The notes under the pieces are model-generated. The model worked only from the letters and a program-made list of their open reading frames with translations. It made no database searches and had not been told where the DNA came from. A stretch of 64,000 bases of DNA from Stichopus chloronotus (lineage: Eukaryota; Echinodermata; Holothuroidea; Aspidochirotida; Stichopodidae), in NCBI GenBank assembly GCA_021234535.1, contig CM037838.1, positions 31,721,969 through 31,785,968 on the forward strand. The letters are read 5' to 3'. This document shows positions 1 to 11,209 of the stretch, piece after piece. Each line of letters begins with the position of its first letter. The first letter of the stretch is position 1. Both the position numbers and the translations under genes were made by a program.

Positions 1-1153
1 AGGTATAATGATAGACTATCCGATATTTTAATGTTCTGTTTAAGATAATTTCTCCATCCTTGCGCAGAGTATACCTCATCTACCCCCCACCCCCGGAAGC
101 ATTTTATTTTCAAAGAACCTAAGACCCACCTGGTTTCTAAGAGACTTAAAGACTGCAATGTCATCGGAACTGAGTTGATATCTCTGATCACCATGGGGAC
201 GGACCACAGATTGGTCTGTGTCGCTACATAGAGGAAAATAAACATTCGTCATATAGTGGTATTGCGGTCGCTTAGTTAGCTAAATGTCACCAAAAAGTGA
301 GACGATAATGTTATTAATAGTTTAAAATTTTATCTTGTGCGTGGCAGTTACAGTGATAGGGTGCGTAGGCAAAAACAAACTAAAAGCATTGAAATTCGAT
401 GTCCAGAAGTTTAGTATATGTATCTTAGAGCGATCGCGTGTGCGTGGAAAACTCAAAAGGGTAACACTATGTTTGACTTTAAAGAGAGTTCATTTAGTTG
501 TCATCGATAAGTTTCTGACCGTTTTAAAGAATATAAACACATGATAATGCTTATCATGTTTCCCATTCAATTGTCATAGAAACTGTCTTTTTTTTACCCT
601 AACTCATGGCTGTGTGCAATATGGGCTGATAAACATTTGCTTCACAAGTGTGATCTTGCATTACACTGAAAACTAAGACGAAAGAGATAAAAGAGCAAAA
701 ATGAAACAAGTTGCTCATAAAAGTGTGAAATCATTGATTTGAGGTTTCGATTGGAATACACGGACCTGTCGCTAATACCGCAGTATACGAGTATGAGACT
801 AACTAGGGGATGGAATTCACGTCGGAACGAGCTGGCCTATGACAGTAGTTTTCTTAGTATGACCTATCTGCAACGCTGGATAGGACTACTGAATTGGATT
901 TACATCAAGTTTCCTACTCGCCTCCTGATGATGTCTCAAAATATCCTAAATATGATTGAGCAGTTTGACAATCTCAATTGTAATTATTATTTCAGGCTCA
1001 ATGACAATCATGTAATGTTCCAGCCTGATTTTCGTTTTTGGATGTTTTCGACTACAGGTGCCCCTATCCGCATTCCAATTTCTGAATCAGTCCGTATCAG
1101 TACTGATATTCTTTATAAATATTCCTTATCGATGCTGTTATGCTTTCCTTCAA
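1..1153. other. Left-edge flank, no gene recognised
   Basis: I see no exon with recognisable protein similarity and no RNA gene. A 153-codon open frame runs from a TTG at 739 into the tandem repeat at 1154. It has no ATG at that start, no family resemblance and no splice context, so I do not call it a gene. Confidence 0.5.
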
Positions 1154-1603
1154 ATTCTCCATTTCAGGTGCTAATCTATGCTATTCATAGTTCTACTTAA
1201 TCATTTACCTGTATGTGTGGAGTATACAGTACTGCAGGAAATAATTCTCCATTTCAGGTGCTAATCTATGCTATTCATAGTTATATTCAGTCATTTACCT
1301 GTATGTGTGGAGTATACATTACTGCAGGAAATAATTCTCCATTTCAGGCGCTAATCTATGCTATTCATAGTTCTATTCAATCATTTACCTGTATGTGTAG
1401 AGTATACGGTACTGCAGTAAATAATTCTCCATTTCAGGTGCTAATCTATGCTATTCATAGTTCTATTCAATCCTTTACCTGTATGTGTGGAGTATACATT
1501 ACTGCAGGAAATAATTCTCCATTTCAGGTGCTAATCTATGCTATTCATAGTTCTATTCAATCATTTACCTGTATGTGTGGAGTATACGGTACTGCAGTAA
1601 ATA
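1154..1603. repeat. Five-copy 90-bp tandem repeat
   Basis: Five consecutive units of 90 bp, each starting at TTCTCCATTTCAGGTG and ending near CTGCAGTAAATA or CTGCAGGAAATA. Copies differ by only a few substitutions, so the array is young. Each unit contains a short hairpin (CTATG-CTATT-CATAG), a GTATAC palindrome, a CTGCAG palindrome and the string TTTCAG|GTG, which resembles a splice acceptor joined to a donor. Because 90 is a multiple of three and units lack stops in one frame, an open frame of 141 codons (1213-1638) is produced. That frame is best read as a by-product of the repeat. No homologous single copy is seen elsewhere in the window. Confidence 0.92.
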
Positions 1604-2559
1604 CGGATTATTGTACAGTAACCGGATTCGAGAGGTAACTCCAGAACCTGCTGAGTGACCTCTGGTGATTTCCTATACGAAACCGTGCGAATTTACTTCA
1701 GAATATATTATGACTGCATGGAATCCCTGAGGTGCTTTCGAAAAAGCCGTCAGTTATCTGCTGCAACCTTACTGTAAAAATTGGCTTCCCTCACTAAGTA
1801 TTCCATGTAGATATCATTCAGTCCATGCTCAAAGTCACAGTTATTTTGTTTTTGATTGAAGTTAAAATAAACAGGAATCGGTATTTTCGATGAGGTCAGT
1901 AACGTCCTTGTATTCAAAAGCCGTATGAAACTGCGGGTCAGGACAACATATTTTTAAGTTCTGATAGAGCCCCTTGCACACTGTCATGTAGTAGGCCTAT
2001 GCTGTTACGGTTTGCTGTCAATAATGTATAATTATGATTCATATTCTAATCTTTGTTGTTATTTCAATGCTATGAGTGGTGTGTTTTTAAGGAAGTGACT
2101 GTATGGTGTACGTCTTTGGTGCTTTCGACACAAATTTCCTGCAAACATTTGAACAATCTTCAAAATGTGATTGCATGGAATCAGCGTATTTCCAACACAT
2201 TGATTTAGAATAAAAACGAGCAAATCATAGCATCATTTTACATCTTAGGACTTCGAGACAGCAAAAAAAAAAAAAAAAAATCCAAAAGGGGAGAGGAAGC
2301 TCGCTCCCCTTTTTATCCTACCCCCCCCCCCCCACGGGCAACTGTCTAGAATAGGGACGAAGAGTCGATTTTACAAAAAGAAAAAGAAGAAGAAGAAGAA
2401 GAAGAAGAAGAAAAAACAAAGACTGGCTACATCCCTCTTTGGGAAGAAACGGAAACGCCATAAAAACAGTCAAAACAGGAATCATACTTGTAAAAGTAAC
2501 ACCAACGGTTTATACTTTAATGAATATGCAGCACTATCAAGTCCAAATCAACTAGTTCT
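1604..2559. other. Gene-free flank with low-complexity cluster
   Basis: No gene seen. Between 2263 and 2416 there is an A-tract, a perfect 10-bp inverted repeat (AAAAGGGGAG at 2284 and CTCCCCTTTT at 2304, loop about 10 bases), a C-tract and an (AAG)n run. The hairpin plus homopolymers look like the decayed end of a mobile element, but no partner terminus was found. Confidence 0.5.
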
Positions 2560-2700
2560 AACAGAATTTTCAAAATGTGCTACAAGAATACCTTTTCTAC
2601 ATGATAGAACATGACGTGATAGCCAGATATACCATAATGGCTAGATAGGTACATCTCCACAATCTCGCATGATATCATGTGAAGACTGGCTGTTCAAATC
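2560..2700 (+). repeat. Dispersed repeat A, copy 1
   Basis: Shares an ordered series of words with 16425-16565: TGTGCTA, TTTCTACATGATA versus TTTTGCATGATA, CATACCATAATGGCTAG versus ATACCATAATGGCTAG, and GATATCATGTGA followed by GGCTG or GGCTT. The two copies are in the same orientation and diverged by roughly a fifth. Family unknown. Confidence 0.6.
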
Positions 2701-3192
2701 AACCAAATCCACAAGTTTTTTATCTAAGACTTCACAATCGTGTCTCGAAAAACGTGTACTATATCATAGTTGATACACCTGACAAGGTTAGCCTACAATC
2801 AAAGACATTAAGAAGGTGGATACAAGTCAACAGAATATCATCTTCAACCTTACAGCTGGAATATGAGTTGTACTAAAGGGCGTCAAAATTAAAATGTGGG
2901 TGGAGCGGGGGGCTGGGGGACTAACTGACAGGTTTAAATGATTAAAACTGCCCCGGCAGGGGTCTACGCACTGCACTTTGTGATGGCTTTGGGTGTACTG
3001 GACAGGTCCAATAGGTTTTCCCCGAGGGTCTGAGGTCCATTAGCGCGATCAGAAGAAAAAGCAAAGAAGCTCTGAGGTTTTGCAGAATTGTGAGCATTTT
3101 AGATGAAGTGTTCTGTATCTCTCTCAAAGGATTCTTTGAATGGTACTGGCGCAAAACTGGTCAGACATTGCGTATGTTAAGACAATTGATAA

Positions 3193-3560
3193 ATTTGCTG
3201 GCCTGAGGGCATGTGTGACAGGACTATCCGAGCGGAGCGCCACATCGGTTGGCGCACAGCGTATAAATTTTGGGCTTTTCAAACCTCCCAGATGACCTGA
3301 ACTGGCATTTCCCGACCGTCCTTAGCTGCATATACACAGCCTTAAAAGGATGATATCACGCCTGCAATTCTTCAATTCATGTAAAAAAAAATCAATCTAT
3401 GAAAAAGGTACGGTAAATAGGCTAGATATCAGATGAGACTGGGGTGATACAAGAATCATAATCAATTACGCATCCTCCTTAATTTGCTATGAATATTTTA
3501 CAAATACTTGGGGCTGAGCATACACTGGAATTTTTTTTTGTCCGAATACTTGTTACTTAC
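3193..3560 (+). repeat. Dispersed repeat C, copy 1
   Basis: Begins CCTGAGGGCATGTGTGACAG, then GGACTATC, GCCACATCGGTTGGCGC, CCTCCCAGATG and a later GGTGATACAAGAATCATAA. The same ordered words recur at 3853, 42500-43330, 51750-53220 and 60500-60790. It carries no open frame of note. Class unknown; likely a non-autonomous mobile element with no recognisable termini. Confidence 0.7.
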
Positions 3561-3852
3561 AAATGAGTGGGATTACTATGTAAGTGGAGGGCTACAATGA
3601 ATCAGTGCATTCATTAAAAACAGATATATAGGAATTTCCAGAAAACGTTTCATGGAGAGTGGTTCAAAACCTCAGCGAAATTTCGAAAAAAAAAAAAACT
3701 TCCATCGGTTACGCAGAAGATGAATGCGAAAAGAATGTAAACAGAAATTGCCATAGCACCTCCAGGTCTAGTAATCGGGGGCATATTTTGCTTATACGTC
3801 ATAGATATCACATATGAAGCGCCTATCCAGGGTTTTTAGGAGGGGTGGGGAC

Positions 3853-4860
3853 CTGGCCTGAGGGCATGTGTGACAGGACTATCTAAGTGGAGAGCCACCA
3901 TCGGTTGGCGCGGTGCGTACAGGAAATTTTTGGCTTAACAAACCCCCCAGATGGTCGAAAACGGCACGTCCCGGGTGATCTGGAATTCGTGTAATCAGCC
4001 TTTAAATAGGGCTCTCATGTCTGTAATTTCTCAATTAATAAGAAAAAACATCATTCTATTCCAAACTAGTACTAACTTGGATTGCTCTTAGCTAGAATAT
4101 TTATGCTATCGTAATTTTCTGAAAAGTTCATTCAACATTTTTTACTTTCGAACGATAACAGGTTTTTTTTCTTTTGTGAAAATTTCAACTAGCAAGTGAC
4201 CTTAAACAAAATCTGGTGCAACATTTTGCATCTATTGCAGTCTTTTCTTCCCCTAATGATTATCGTTTCAGAAAAGGTATTCCAACAATTTTTACTCTCG
4301 TTACAGGTGCGTATTACTTTGCTACGACTGTCAATGATTGCATGACACACTAGCACTCGTTCTTGTAGCGGTAACTTTTGAAAATGACAGCCACATTGAA
4401 AAAGATGCCATTCAATAGCATTTTGATAGATAGGGAAATATGAAAAGAGTGATGGTTGGCTTAGATCTTTGAGAGGATTGTACGGGAAGAAATGTCCGCA
4501 CCCCCAAACTTAGATGCAATCTAGTAGTGCAATACTTGACTTCTTTTGAAGTCATCAAATGTGCTAGATTAAGATATGAAAAATTCCAACTGGTACGTCA
4601 GACTTTCTGACTATTCTCACTCCTACACTGAAATATGAAAAGTTCAAAGGAAATTTCAGATTTAAGGATAATTTGTTTCAGTTACCAGTTAACCTAACAA
4701 TACAATGTTTGGCATCTTTTTACGTCATGAAATGTGCTAGACTAACAATATGAAAAATCCTAACTGGTATTTCAGATTTTCCGACTATCGTGGCTCTGAC
4801 TTTTTTCTTTTTTGTTGAGGGGGACCTCCACCGGTCGCGACGCCCCCCATGCCCCCCTCC
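3853..4860 (+). repeat. Dispersed repeat C, copy 2
   Basis: Second, longer copy in direct orientation 660 bp after copy 1, opening with the same 19-base word. It continues into the downstream part of the family: ATCTGGTGCAACATTTTGCATCTATTGCAG, ATATGAAAA steps and a terminal TTTTTTGTTGAGGGGG followed by a C-rich stretch. The open frames over 4720-5095 on both strands are products of this repeat. Confidence 0.68.
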
Positions 4861-7150
4861 CCCCGATTGTATATCGCCATTTCGACAAAGAACAACTAAA
4901 CTGCATGGTCTCGTAGCCAACGATTACATCAATCACTCATTAAAACTGTGTCACTCTCCTATCGAAATGTGGAGGGGCCGTGTCCCCCTGCAGCCCAGGA
5001 TTGACGCCCATGGTTGCACTGAAAATTGTGTCATTATTGACTTAAAGGATATCCTTGCAATGTCCGACGGAAACTATGTAAAAATTTGTCAATAAGTCAG
5101 TATTTGAAGCATAGAAAAAAATGTTACTGTATAACGATCTTCTTAGAGCTGACGGATTTATTCATCTTTTCTAAATTCCGAACCTGTTGGAGTAGTATTT
5201 TAATCTTTTCTCCATCCTCAGACCATTTTGCTCTAGATCTTATGTAATTCACTTCAGTTTGTAATCATAAACAGACTGTAAAAATCATCAAATTTAGTAG
5301 AGTCGGACATTGCCACTGCATTGCTTTTCCTTGTAGATTTCCTTGTAGAATACGTTCATTTGGTTTACGTTCTATAGAAAGAGAATTTGAATACGAAATA
5401 GATACACACCTTCTTACAAACTTTCAAAGTGAGCTGTGGTTTCTCTTCAGTGTAGCAACTGTTGTAAATGAAGATAGGATCATCTAAAAGAGTGGGCTTC
5501 TGTTTTCTTTAGTTTCGAAATTCCTTTGTCTGTTAATATCTCAATTTAAAACCAGTACGTCCTGTATATATAGTACTGGTCCGAGCTAGTTGTTGAGTCA
5601 ATAGCGGAATTCCTAAAGCAGTACGCGTATAGATAAGAAAAAAATATATAGCTAACAATGATTCGCATGACAGTGTCAGGGACAGTGTGAAATTCGTTCA
5701 GGAATATCAATGCGTATTTCAAGGAGGTCATCTTTGTCAATATCATGAGAATACTTATTTCAAAGTTATGTTGTTTACTCCACTATTTAAAACTATTAAT
5801 GAAAAGCCCTTCCTCTTCACGAAGGTAACAAAGTAGCCTAGGCACGGGGTTTAACTTTTGTTTTCTCTTATGAGGAAAAATTCCAAAACGTTCATTGGAC
5901 TAGAAGTCACTGACACCAGAGTGTCAAAGGATACTCACAAGTATGTCTGTGGAGGTGGGAGAATAGTGTTGTTTGTAGGCTCATACCTATACATACAATG
6001 TATGGAATTAGATGTAGTTGCAAGATGATGGCTAGGAGGGATTGGTGCTCTCTAGTTGTTATGGTAACGTGGTCGATATTTGATACATGGAGTCTAACCT
6101 ACCCGGCGAGTAACTCCACTTGGGATAGGGGTCAAACACGTGTGAAGACGTGTGTGTGTGTGTGTATTACTGTGCATTAGTGTTTCTGTGTGATTTGTTG
6201 AAAGTTAGTTGGTCGCTCATGATTCACGGCATGGAATTCTAATACTCATTCATTCCGGTATATTGTCTGCAATATTGCTTTGTAATCTACAGTAAATGGC
6301 AGCCTCTTTCCACAATTCCTTCAAATAGTCTTGCATCCTTTAGTAATAGTATAACTTATTAATCTGCAACAGTGTTCTTCTTTCAGTGAGTGTAATCACC
6401 TGAAATTAAAGATGCACCACACAATGTTAGGGCCTATATGAGGGCGTACTTTACTTTATTTTTTTAAGGGGTTGGGCTATGGAAGGCCAAACAAATGCAG
6501 TTCCTGTCGGTGTGGTAGGAAACACCGTCCGTATCCAGTGGGATATGCTTTCCTAAGGAGAACATGACCACGTTAAGGCATATGTATCCTACATTGACTT
6601 TCTCCAACGTTTTATGTCACAGTAGATTGTGTCCTAGGTCTAGAAGATCACCTAGTGTTTTTGACCACACAACGGACAGGTAGTGCTCATGCACCGGTTG
6701 AATGCATTTGTTTTACCAGTGGTAAGTTAGAAAAACAGTACATAGCCACTCCAGCTTCCAAAGTTACAGCATTTAAACATCTGAAGTTATTTGCCGGGGG
6801 TGTAGTATCCTAGATGGTTGATGGCTCAAAAAAAAAAAAAAATTACCCAGAGCGAAAACTGAGCCAGCTATGTTATCAGTTTATGACAAGGCAATGGCCA
6901 TTAACCTTGATGAGTGAGCTAGCAGGAGATATTTTCTCTAGTGGAGGGGGAAAAACTGGAGATTTAAGCTGAACATGGACCCACGATGAGTGTGTGTGGT
7001 GTTTCAATCATCACTATGGTAAAACTGATGTGCCGAAAGATCATATACAAAGAGACCAGACAAGGTAACTGCCGCAAGACCTTGTGGCAATACTGTAAAT
7101 GCTGTCTGTTGTCTTAAGAATGTATTTTCCATCCAAACAGACACTATTGT
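4861..7150. other. Gene-free flank
   Basis: No exon, RNA gene or transposon termini recognised. It contains a short GT run near 6148 and an A-tract near 6828. Small open frames on both strands lack any protein resemblance. Confidence 0.5.
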
Positions 7151-7232
7151 TTTAATCTGTATTTACAGATTAATAATCTGTTATTACAGATTACTAATCT
7201 TTATTTACAGATTATTAATCTGTTATTACAGG
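7151..7232. repeat. Short palindromic tandem repeat
   Basis: About three alternating copies of ATTTACAGATTA / TTATTACAGATTA with AATCTG partners. CAGATTA-A-TAATCTG forms a perfect inverted repeat, so the whole stretch can fold as nested hairpins. Confidence 0.75.
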
Positions 7233-8490
7233 TTTTAAAAATATTTATATAGATGGTATCTTTCTTTAAGCACCACATCCTTCTATAGTTATGGATATAA
7301 GTATAATCTATTGAATCCTTGGGTGCATTTTCAAATCAAACTACCATCAACCTTGGCGATTTGTGGAAAAACATTTCTCAGTCAGATCTAAAATGCTCAA
7401 GAAATAACACCTTGAGATGAAGGTTGATGTAATGCCTCCGCTTTACTATCTGATGAGCCACTTAAATACCTCTGTCAGTAGTTGTGAATTAAAGAAGTCA
7501 TGCAGTCTTGGTCCATATTGTTGCTGTTTTCGTTTTTTCTCTTCTAAATGTTAAAGCACAGCTTTTGTAACCCACAGTCAAAGGGTATCACTTCCACCTG
7601 GGAGATGCTACTTGGACAAGTGCAGCTCCATGCATGCTTTCACGGTAAGGAAACAGTATGAATGAAACTTATCATTAAAAACATTTTGTTAACCATTAGT
7701 CCATCAGTAAATTAATGCTATGTAAACCAAATTGTTTTGTATATTTAGTACATTTATAGATATCGATGGAGGTAATTGTATCAATGTGATCTGTTCATGC
7801 ATAACTTCAGACAAATATCATCTTGGCATTATGACAGCAGATGAATCTTCAAACGGTGTAGTTTGTTGAAGAGAGGAGAAAGAGAAAAGCTTCAGAAAAA
7901 GTTCATGATAATGAGAGAAAAATTACTAACCCAAGGATATTGCAAATAGTATCATAGTACAATGTGCAGAAACCCAACAGTGAAAAGTGGGGAGGGGAAG
8001 GCAGATGGGGGAGAGGTAAGTGAGTGCACGGGCAAACTTTCAAAAATTAGCCAAATTGTGTCTCAAATTAATATTATATCGCAGGCATCTCACTGTTGCT
8101 CTTCTTGCTACTGTTTGATATCTAGATACTTGTACAACAATACATGTTAAGATCATGTTTTCAAGTGAATTCCTCAGGTAGAAGACCTTCTTCCACAATG
8201 CACAGATTTAGTGCACCCAACCCCTCAAAAAAAGCAGAAAGTCAAATGACTTAGTGATTCCTTGCCGATATATCATTTTTTCACACACACACAATCACCA
8301 ACAAAAGCAACTCAGTGGAGAAGGGCAGGGACCATGTCAAAATGAAAAACACCAGAAAGCAAAAGGCTTTGTGAATCCTTTCGACATGGTTATATTACCT
8401 GTATAACAAACATGAATTATCCACATGACAAGTTTGAGATCAACTGCAGTTACTCTTCTTGAAACACCACATTAATAAGGCTTTAACCCA
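7233..8490. other. Gene-free flank
   Basis: Nothing recognised apart from small CA-rich runs near 8283. The 62-codon frame at 7962 has no support. Confidence 0.45.
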
Positions 8491-9450
8491 AAATGACATT
8501 TATTTTGGTGACCTCATATGACTTTTGACATTCACCAAAAGCAATAGGGATCACCTAGCTAGTATGGTCAACCCACACATAAAGTACAACATCAGTCAAC
8601 ATTACCCTTCTAGAGATAATGTGTTAGCAAGGTTTGACCTCAGGTGACCTCAAATGACCTTTGACCTCCACCAAAAAGAAAAGGAGTCTTCTACTTAGTA
8701 TATACAATCCACACATCAAGTATGACATCAGTCGAGGTTAGACTCCTGGAGATATTGTGTTTACAAGGTTTTAACAGTTTCACCTCTCGTGACCTCAAAT
8801 GACCTTTGATCTCCACCCAAAAACAAAAGGGATAATCTACTCAATATGACCAACAAACACACAAAGTATGACATCAGTCACAGTTACCCTTCTGGGGATA
8901 ATGTGTTTACAAGGTTTTTACAGTTTGAACTTTGGTGACATCAAATGACCTTTGACCTCCACCAAAAACAATATGGATCATCTACTCAATATGAACAACC
9001 CACACACTAAGTATGACACCAGTCACAGTTACCCCTCTGGAGATATTGTGTTTACAAGGTTTTCACCATTTGACCTTTGGTGACATCAAATGACCTTTGA
9101 CCTCCACCAGAAACAATAGGAAACATCTACTCAATATGACCAACCAACACACCAAATATGACATCAGTCACAGTTACCGTTCTTGAGATATTGTGTTTAC
9201 AATGTTTTCACGTTTTGACCTCTGGTGACCTCAAATGACCTTTGACCTCCACCAAAAACAATAGGGATCATCTACTCAATATAACCATCCAACACACCAA
9301 GTATAAGATCATTCATGGTTACCCTTCTTGAGATATCGGGTTTACAAGCAGGGCGTCACACACACATATGCACACACACATACACACACACGACATACAC
9401 ACACACGACATCAACATCGCATAGATTCCTTCTGCCTTCGGCAAGGAATA
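8491..9450 (+). repeat. 145-bp DR1 repeat block 1 with CA tail
   Basis: Six tandem monomers. The core TGACCTTTGACCTCCACC starts at 8655, 8800 (one change), 8946, 9091 and 9236, giving a spacing of 145-146 bp, with a decayed copy near 8510. Each monomer reads: core, AAAAACAATAGGGATCATCTACTCAATATGACC, CACACCAAGTATGACATCA, TACCCTTCT(T/G)GAGATATTGTGTTTACAAGGTTTT, then a second TTTGACCT. After the last monomer come GGGCGTCACACAC, a CA microsatellite, and CATAGATTCCTTCTGCC...AAGGAAT. The same order of parts recurs elsewhere. The core read on the minus strand is AGGTCA-A-AGGTCA, the consensus DR1 site of RXR/HNF4-type nuclear receptors. Confidence 0.93.
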
Positions 9451-9870
9451 AAAAAAAATGGATCCGTTGGTGGAAAGGGTGAATGTGAAATTAAAACGTT
9501 ACTGCAGAAAAAGGAAAACAAGAAATTGTCATCTGTTACAATAACTGCAATGAAATGAAAACTGGAGCAGCATTTGTGATGTTACTTGGAGGTGGGCTTT
9601 AATTTGCTTCAATTTGATGTGGTGTTATTTTGAAGGTGGACAAAGGGCAAAAGAAGAACTGAGGTCAACTCTTCATGCATACAGTAGTCATGTGTAAATG
9701 TGTGTATGTCATTGAAGCCATTACACACCTCAAGCAGGGAGTTGTTTTGATAACTAAATTGAAAGCTAGAAACTCAGACACATGTTGCTATGCTGATATA
9801 TGTATCATGATGTCTTTCACCACCATATATTTGGAACCTGTACATGCACGCGGACAAAAATTACTAGATA
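9451..9870. other. Spacer between repeat blocks
   Basis: No gene recognised. A 77-codon frame at 9675 runs into the next repeat block and lacks support. Confidence 0.45.
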
Positions 9871-10570
9871 AGGCTTTTACAAAGTTTTCACAGTTTGACC
9901 CTCAGTGACTTCAAATAATCTTTGACCTGCACCAAAATCAATAGGGATCATATACTCAATATGGACAAACCTATGAAATTATTCAAGGTTACCCTCCTTG
10001 CAGGGTTGTTTAATTTAAATCAAGCTGATGAAAATCATGATTAAAATCATGATTTAAAAAAAAAAAAATCAACATCCCTGCCTCCTTGAGATATTGTGTT
10101 TACAAGATTTTCACAGTTTGACTTCTGGTGACCTCAAACAACCTTTGACTTCCACCAAAAACAAACATCTACTCAATATGAGCACTCAATGTACTAAATA
10201 TGGGATTCCCCACAATTACCCTCCTTTAACTTTAGTTGTTGCATGATCTCAAGAGACTTCAAATGATCTTTGACCTGGGCAAAAATCAATAGGGATCATC
10301 TACCCAGGATGGGCCAACCCTCACAGTTACTATAAAATTATTCAATGTTACCCTTCTTGAGATATTGTATGCAAGCTTTTCACAGTTTGACCTTTGGTGA
10401 CCTCAAATGACCTTTGACCTCCACCAAAAACAATAGGGATCATCTATGTATTGTAAAGTACCGGCGTGCCAAGAGAGATTCACCACTTTTTCCCTTATCA
10501 GGATATGTGTTTACAAGCTGGCGTAAACACACACACGACACCACCATCACATAGATTCCTCGCCTGCCTT
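9871..10570 (+). repeat. 145-bp DR1 repeat block 2
   Basis: Four or five more diverged monomers. One carries an exact core at 10408-10420; another near 9920 is changed to AATAATCTTTGACCTGCACC. The block ends with GTAAACACACACACGACACCA and CATAGATTCCTCGCCTGCC...AAAGGAATC, the same tail as block 1. It is interrupted by an 80-bp inserted element at 10001. Confidence 0.88.
10001..10080. mobile_element. 80-bp hAT-like micro-MITE
   Basis: Starts CAGGGTTGTT and ends AACATCCCTG, terminal inverted repeats that match at 9 of 10 positions. It is flanked by a perfect 8-bp duplication, CCTCCTTG, at 9993-10000 and 10081-10088. The interior is AT-rich with TTTAAATC / GATTTAAA inverted halves. An 8-bp target duplication and a CAG...CTG terminus are features of hAT-superfamily DNA transposons. 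The flanking 145-bp monomer is interrupted at GTTACCCTCCTTG|AGATATT, so the insertion is younger than the array. Confidence 0.88.
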
Positions 10571-10714
10571 CCCAAAGGAATCAAAAACTAGAAAAGAAGT
10601 CTTTGGTTCATCATTTTCTAAATTTACAAAAGAATTTTAAAAGGAAATAGAAAGCTGATAACAGTTCTTTAAATTCAAAATGAAATGACAAACAGCACAA
10701 AACCCTGAAACACC

Positions 10715-10915
10715 ACCTGCCTCCTCACTATCTCCACCCCTGACCCTCACCATCTCCACTCCTACCCCTCACCATCTTCACCCCTACCCCCTCACCATCT
10801 CCACCCCTACCCCGTCACCATCTCCACCCCTACCCCCTCACCATCTCCACCCCTACCCCCTCACCATCTCCACCCCTACCCCCTCACCATCTCCACCCCT
10901 ACTCCCACCATCATC
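10715..10915. repeat. 23-bp minisatellite
   Basis: About eight units of CCCCTCACCATCTCCACCCCTAC with minor length and base changes. The strand is strongly pyrimidine-rich with no G. It lies about 150 bp downstream of the SCAI stop codon, possibly inside its 3' untranslated region or just beyond it. Confidence 0.9.
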
Positions 10916-11065
10916 TCTCCTTGATTTAACACTGTCCAGGCCCTGCGAAATATCTTCTGTTTTTGTCGTCAGGAAGCTTTTCACCATTTTTATCCTGTGA
11001 AGTCAAACATGCCACAGGATGGAGGTGCTTACAATAGCAGCTTGCAGGCTATGATTATCCATCTA
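10916..11065 (-). other. SCAI 3' flank, probable 3' UTR start
   Basis: This follows the SCAI stop codon in the direction of transcription. I could not find an AATAAA signal on the minus strand in the first kilobase. The only ATTAAA-like word lies near 10012 inside the micro-MITE. The 3' end of the transcript is therefore undetermined. Confidence 0.4.
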
Positions 11066-11209
11066 TCAGTCTAAGTCTCCGGGTTCAAAGAAAATCGGGC
11101 GTACCTCCAACATAGCTGCAAGATCCAGAAGCAACTTGTGAACTAACTGAGATTCAATAACTTCATGTCCTCTGAGGTCAGGAAAGCTTTGTGGGTAGTA
11201 AGATGAATC
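11066..11209 (-). CDS. SCAI: SCAI coding exon 14 (terminal)
   Basis: Opens after CTCCAG and encodes DSSYYPQSFPDLRG, then a helical segment (QLVHKLLLDLAAML), ending VRPIFFEPGDLD and TGA. It corresponds to the carboxy end of the vertebrate protein, which has the same pattern NYPESYPQLPRD followed by an ELASIL helix and an acidic tail. It starts in phase 0, matching exon 13. Confidence 0.93.
   Translation of the reverse strand, partial: DSSYYPQSFPDLRGHEVIESQLVHKLLLDLAAMLEVRPIFFEPGDLD

Noticed and set aside
739..1200. 153-codon open frame on the plus strand
   Set aside because: It begins with TTG, has no family resemblance and its end lies inside the 90-bp tandem repeat.
2263..2416. A-tract, hairpin and AAG run as a terminator or processed-gene tail
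   Set aside because: Homopolymers and a 10-bp hairpin alone are not evidence in an animal genome; no upstream gene body or target duplication was found.
4720..5095. Overlapping 66- and 101-codon frames on opposite strands
   Set aside because: They lie in dispersed repeat C and its C-rich end; similar frames arise at the other copy near 53.2 kb.
8491..9450. CRISPR-like array (regularly spaced repeats)
   Set aside because: The monomers are contiguous and the whole 145 bp is repeated; the genome is clearly animal.
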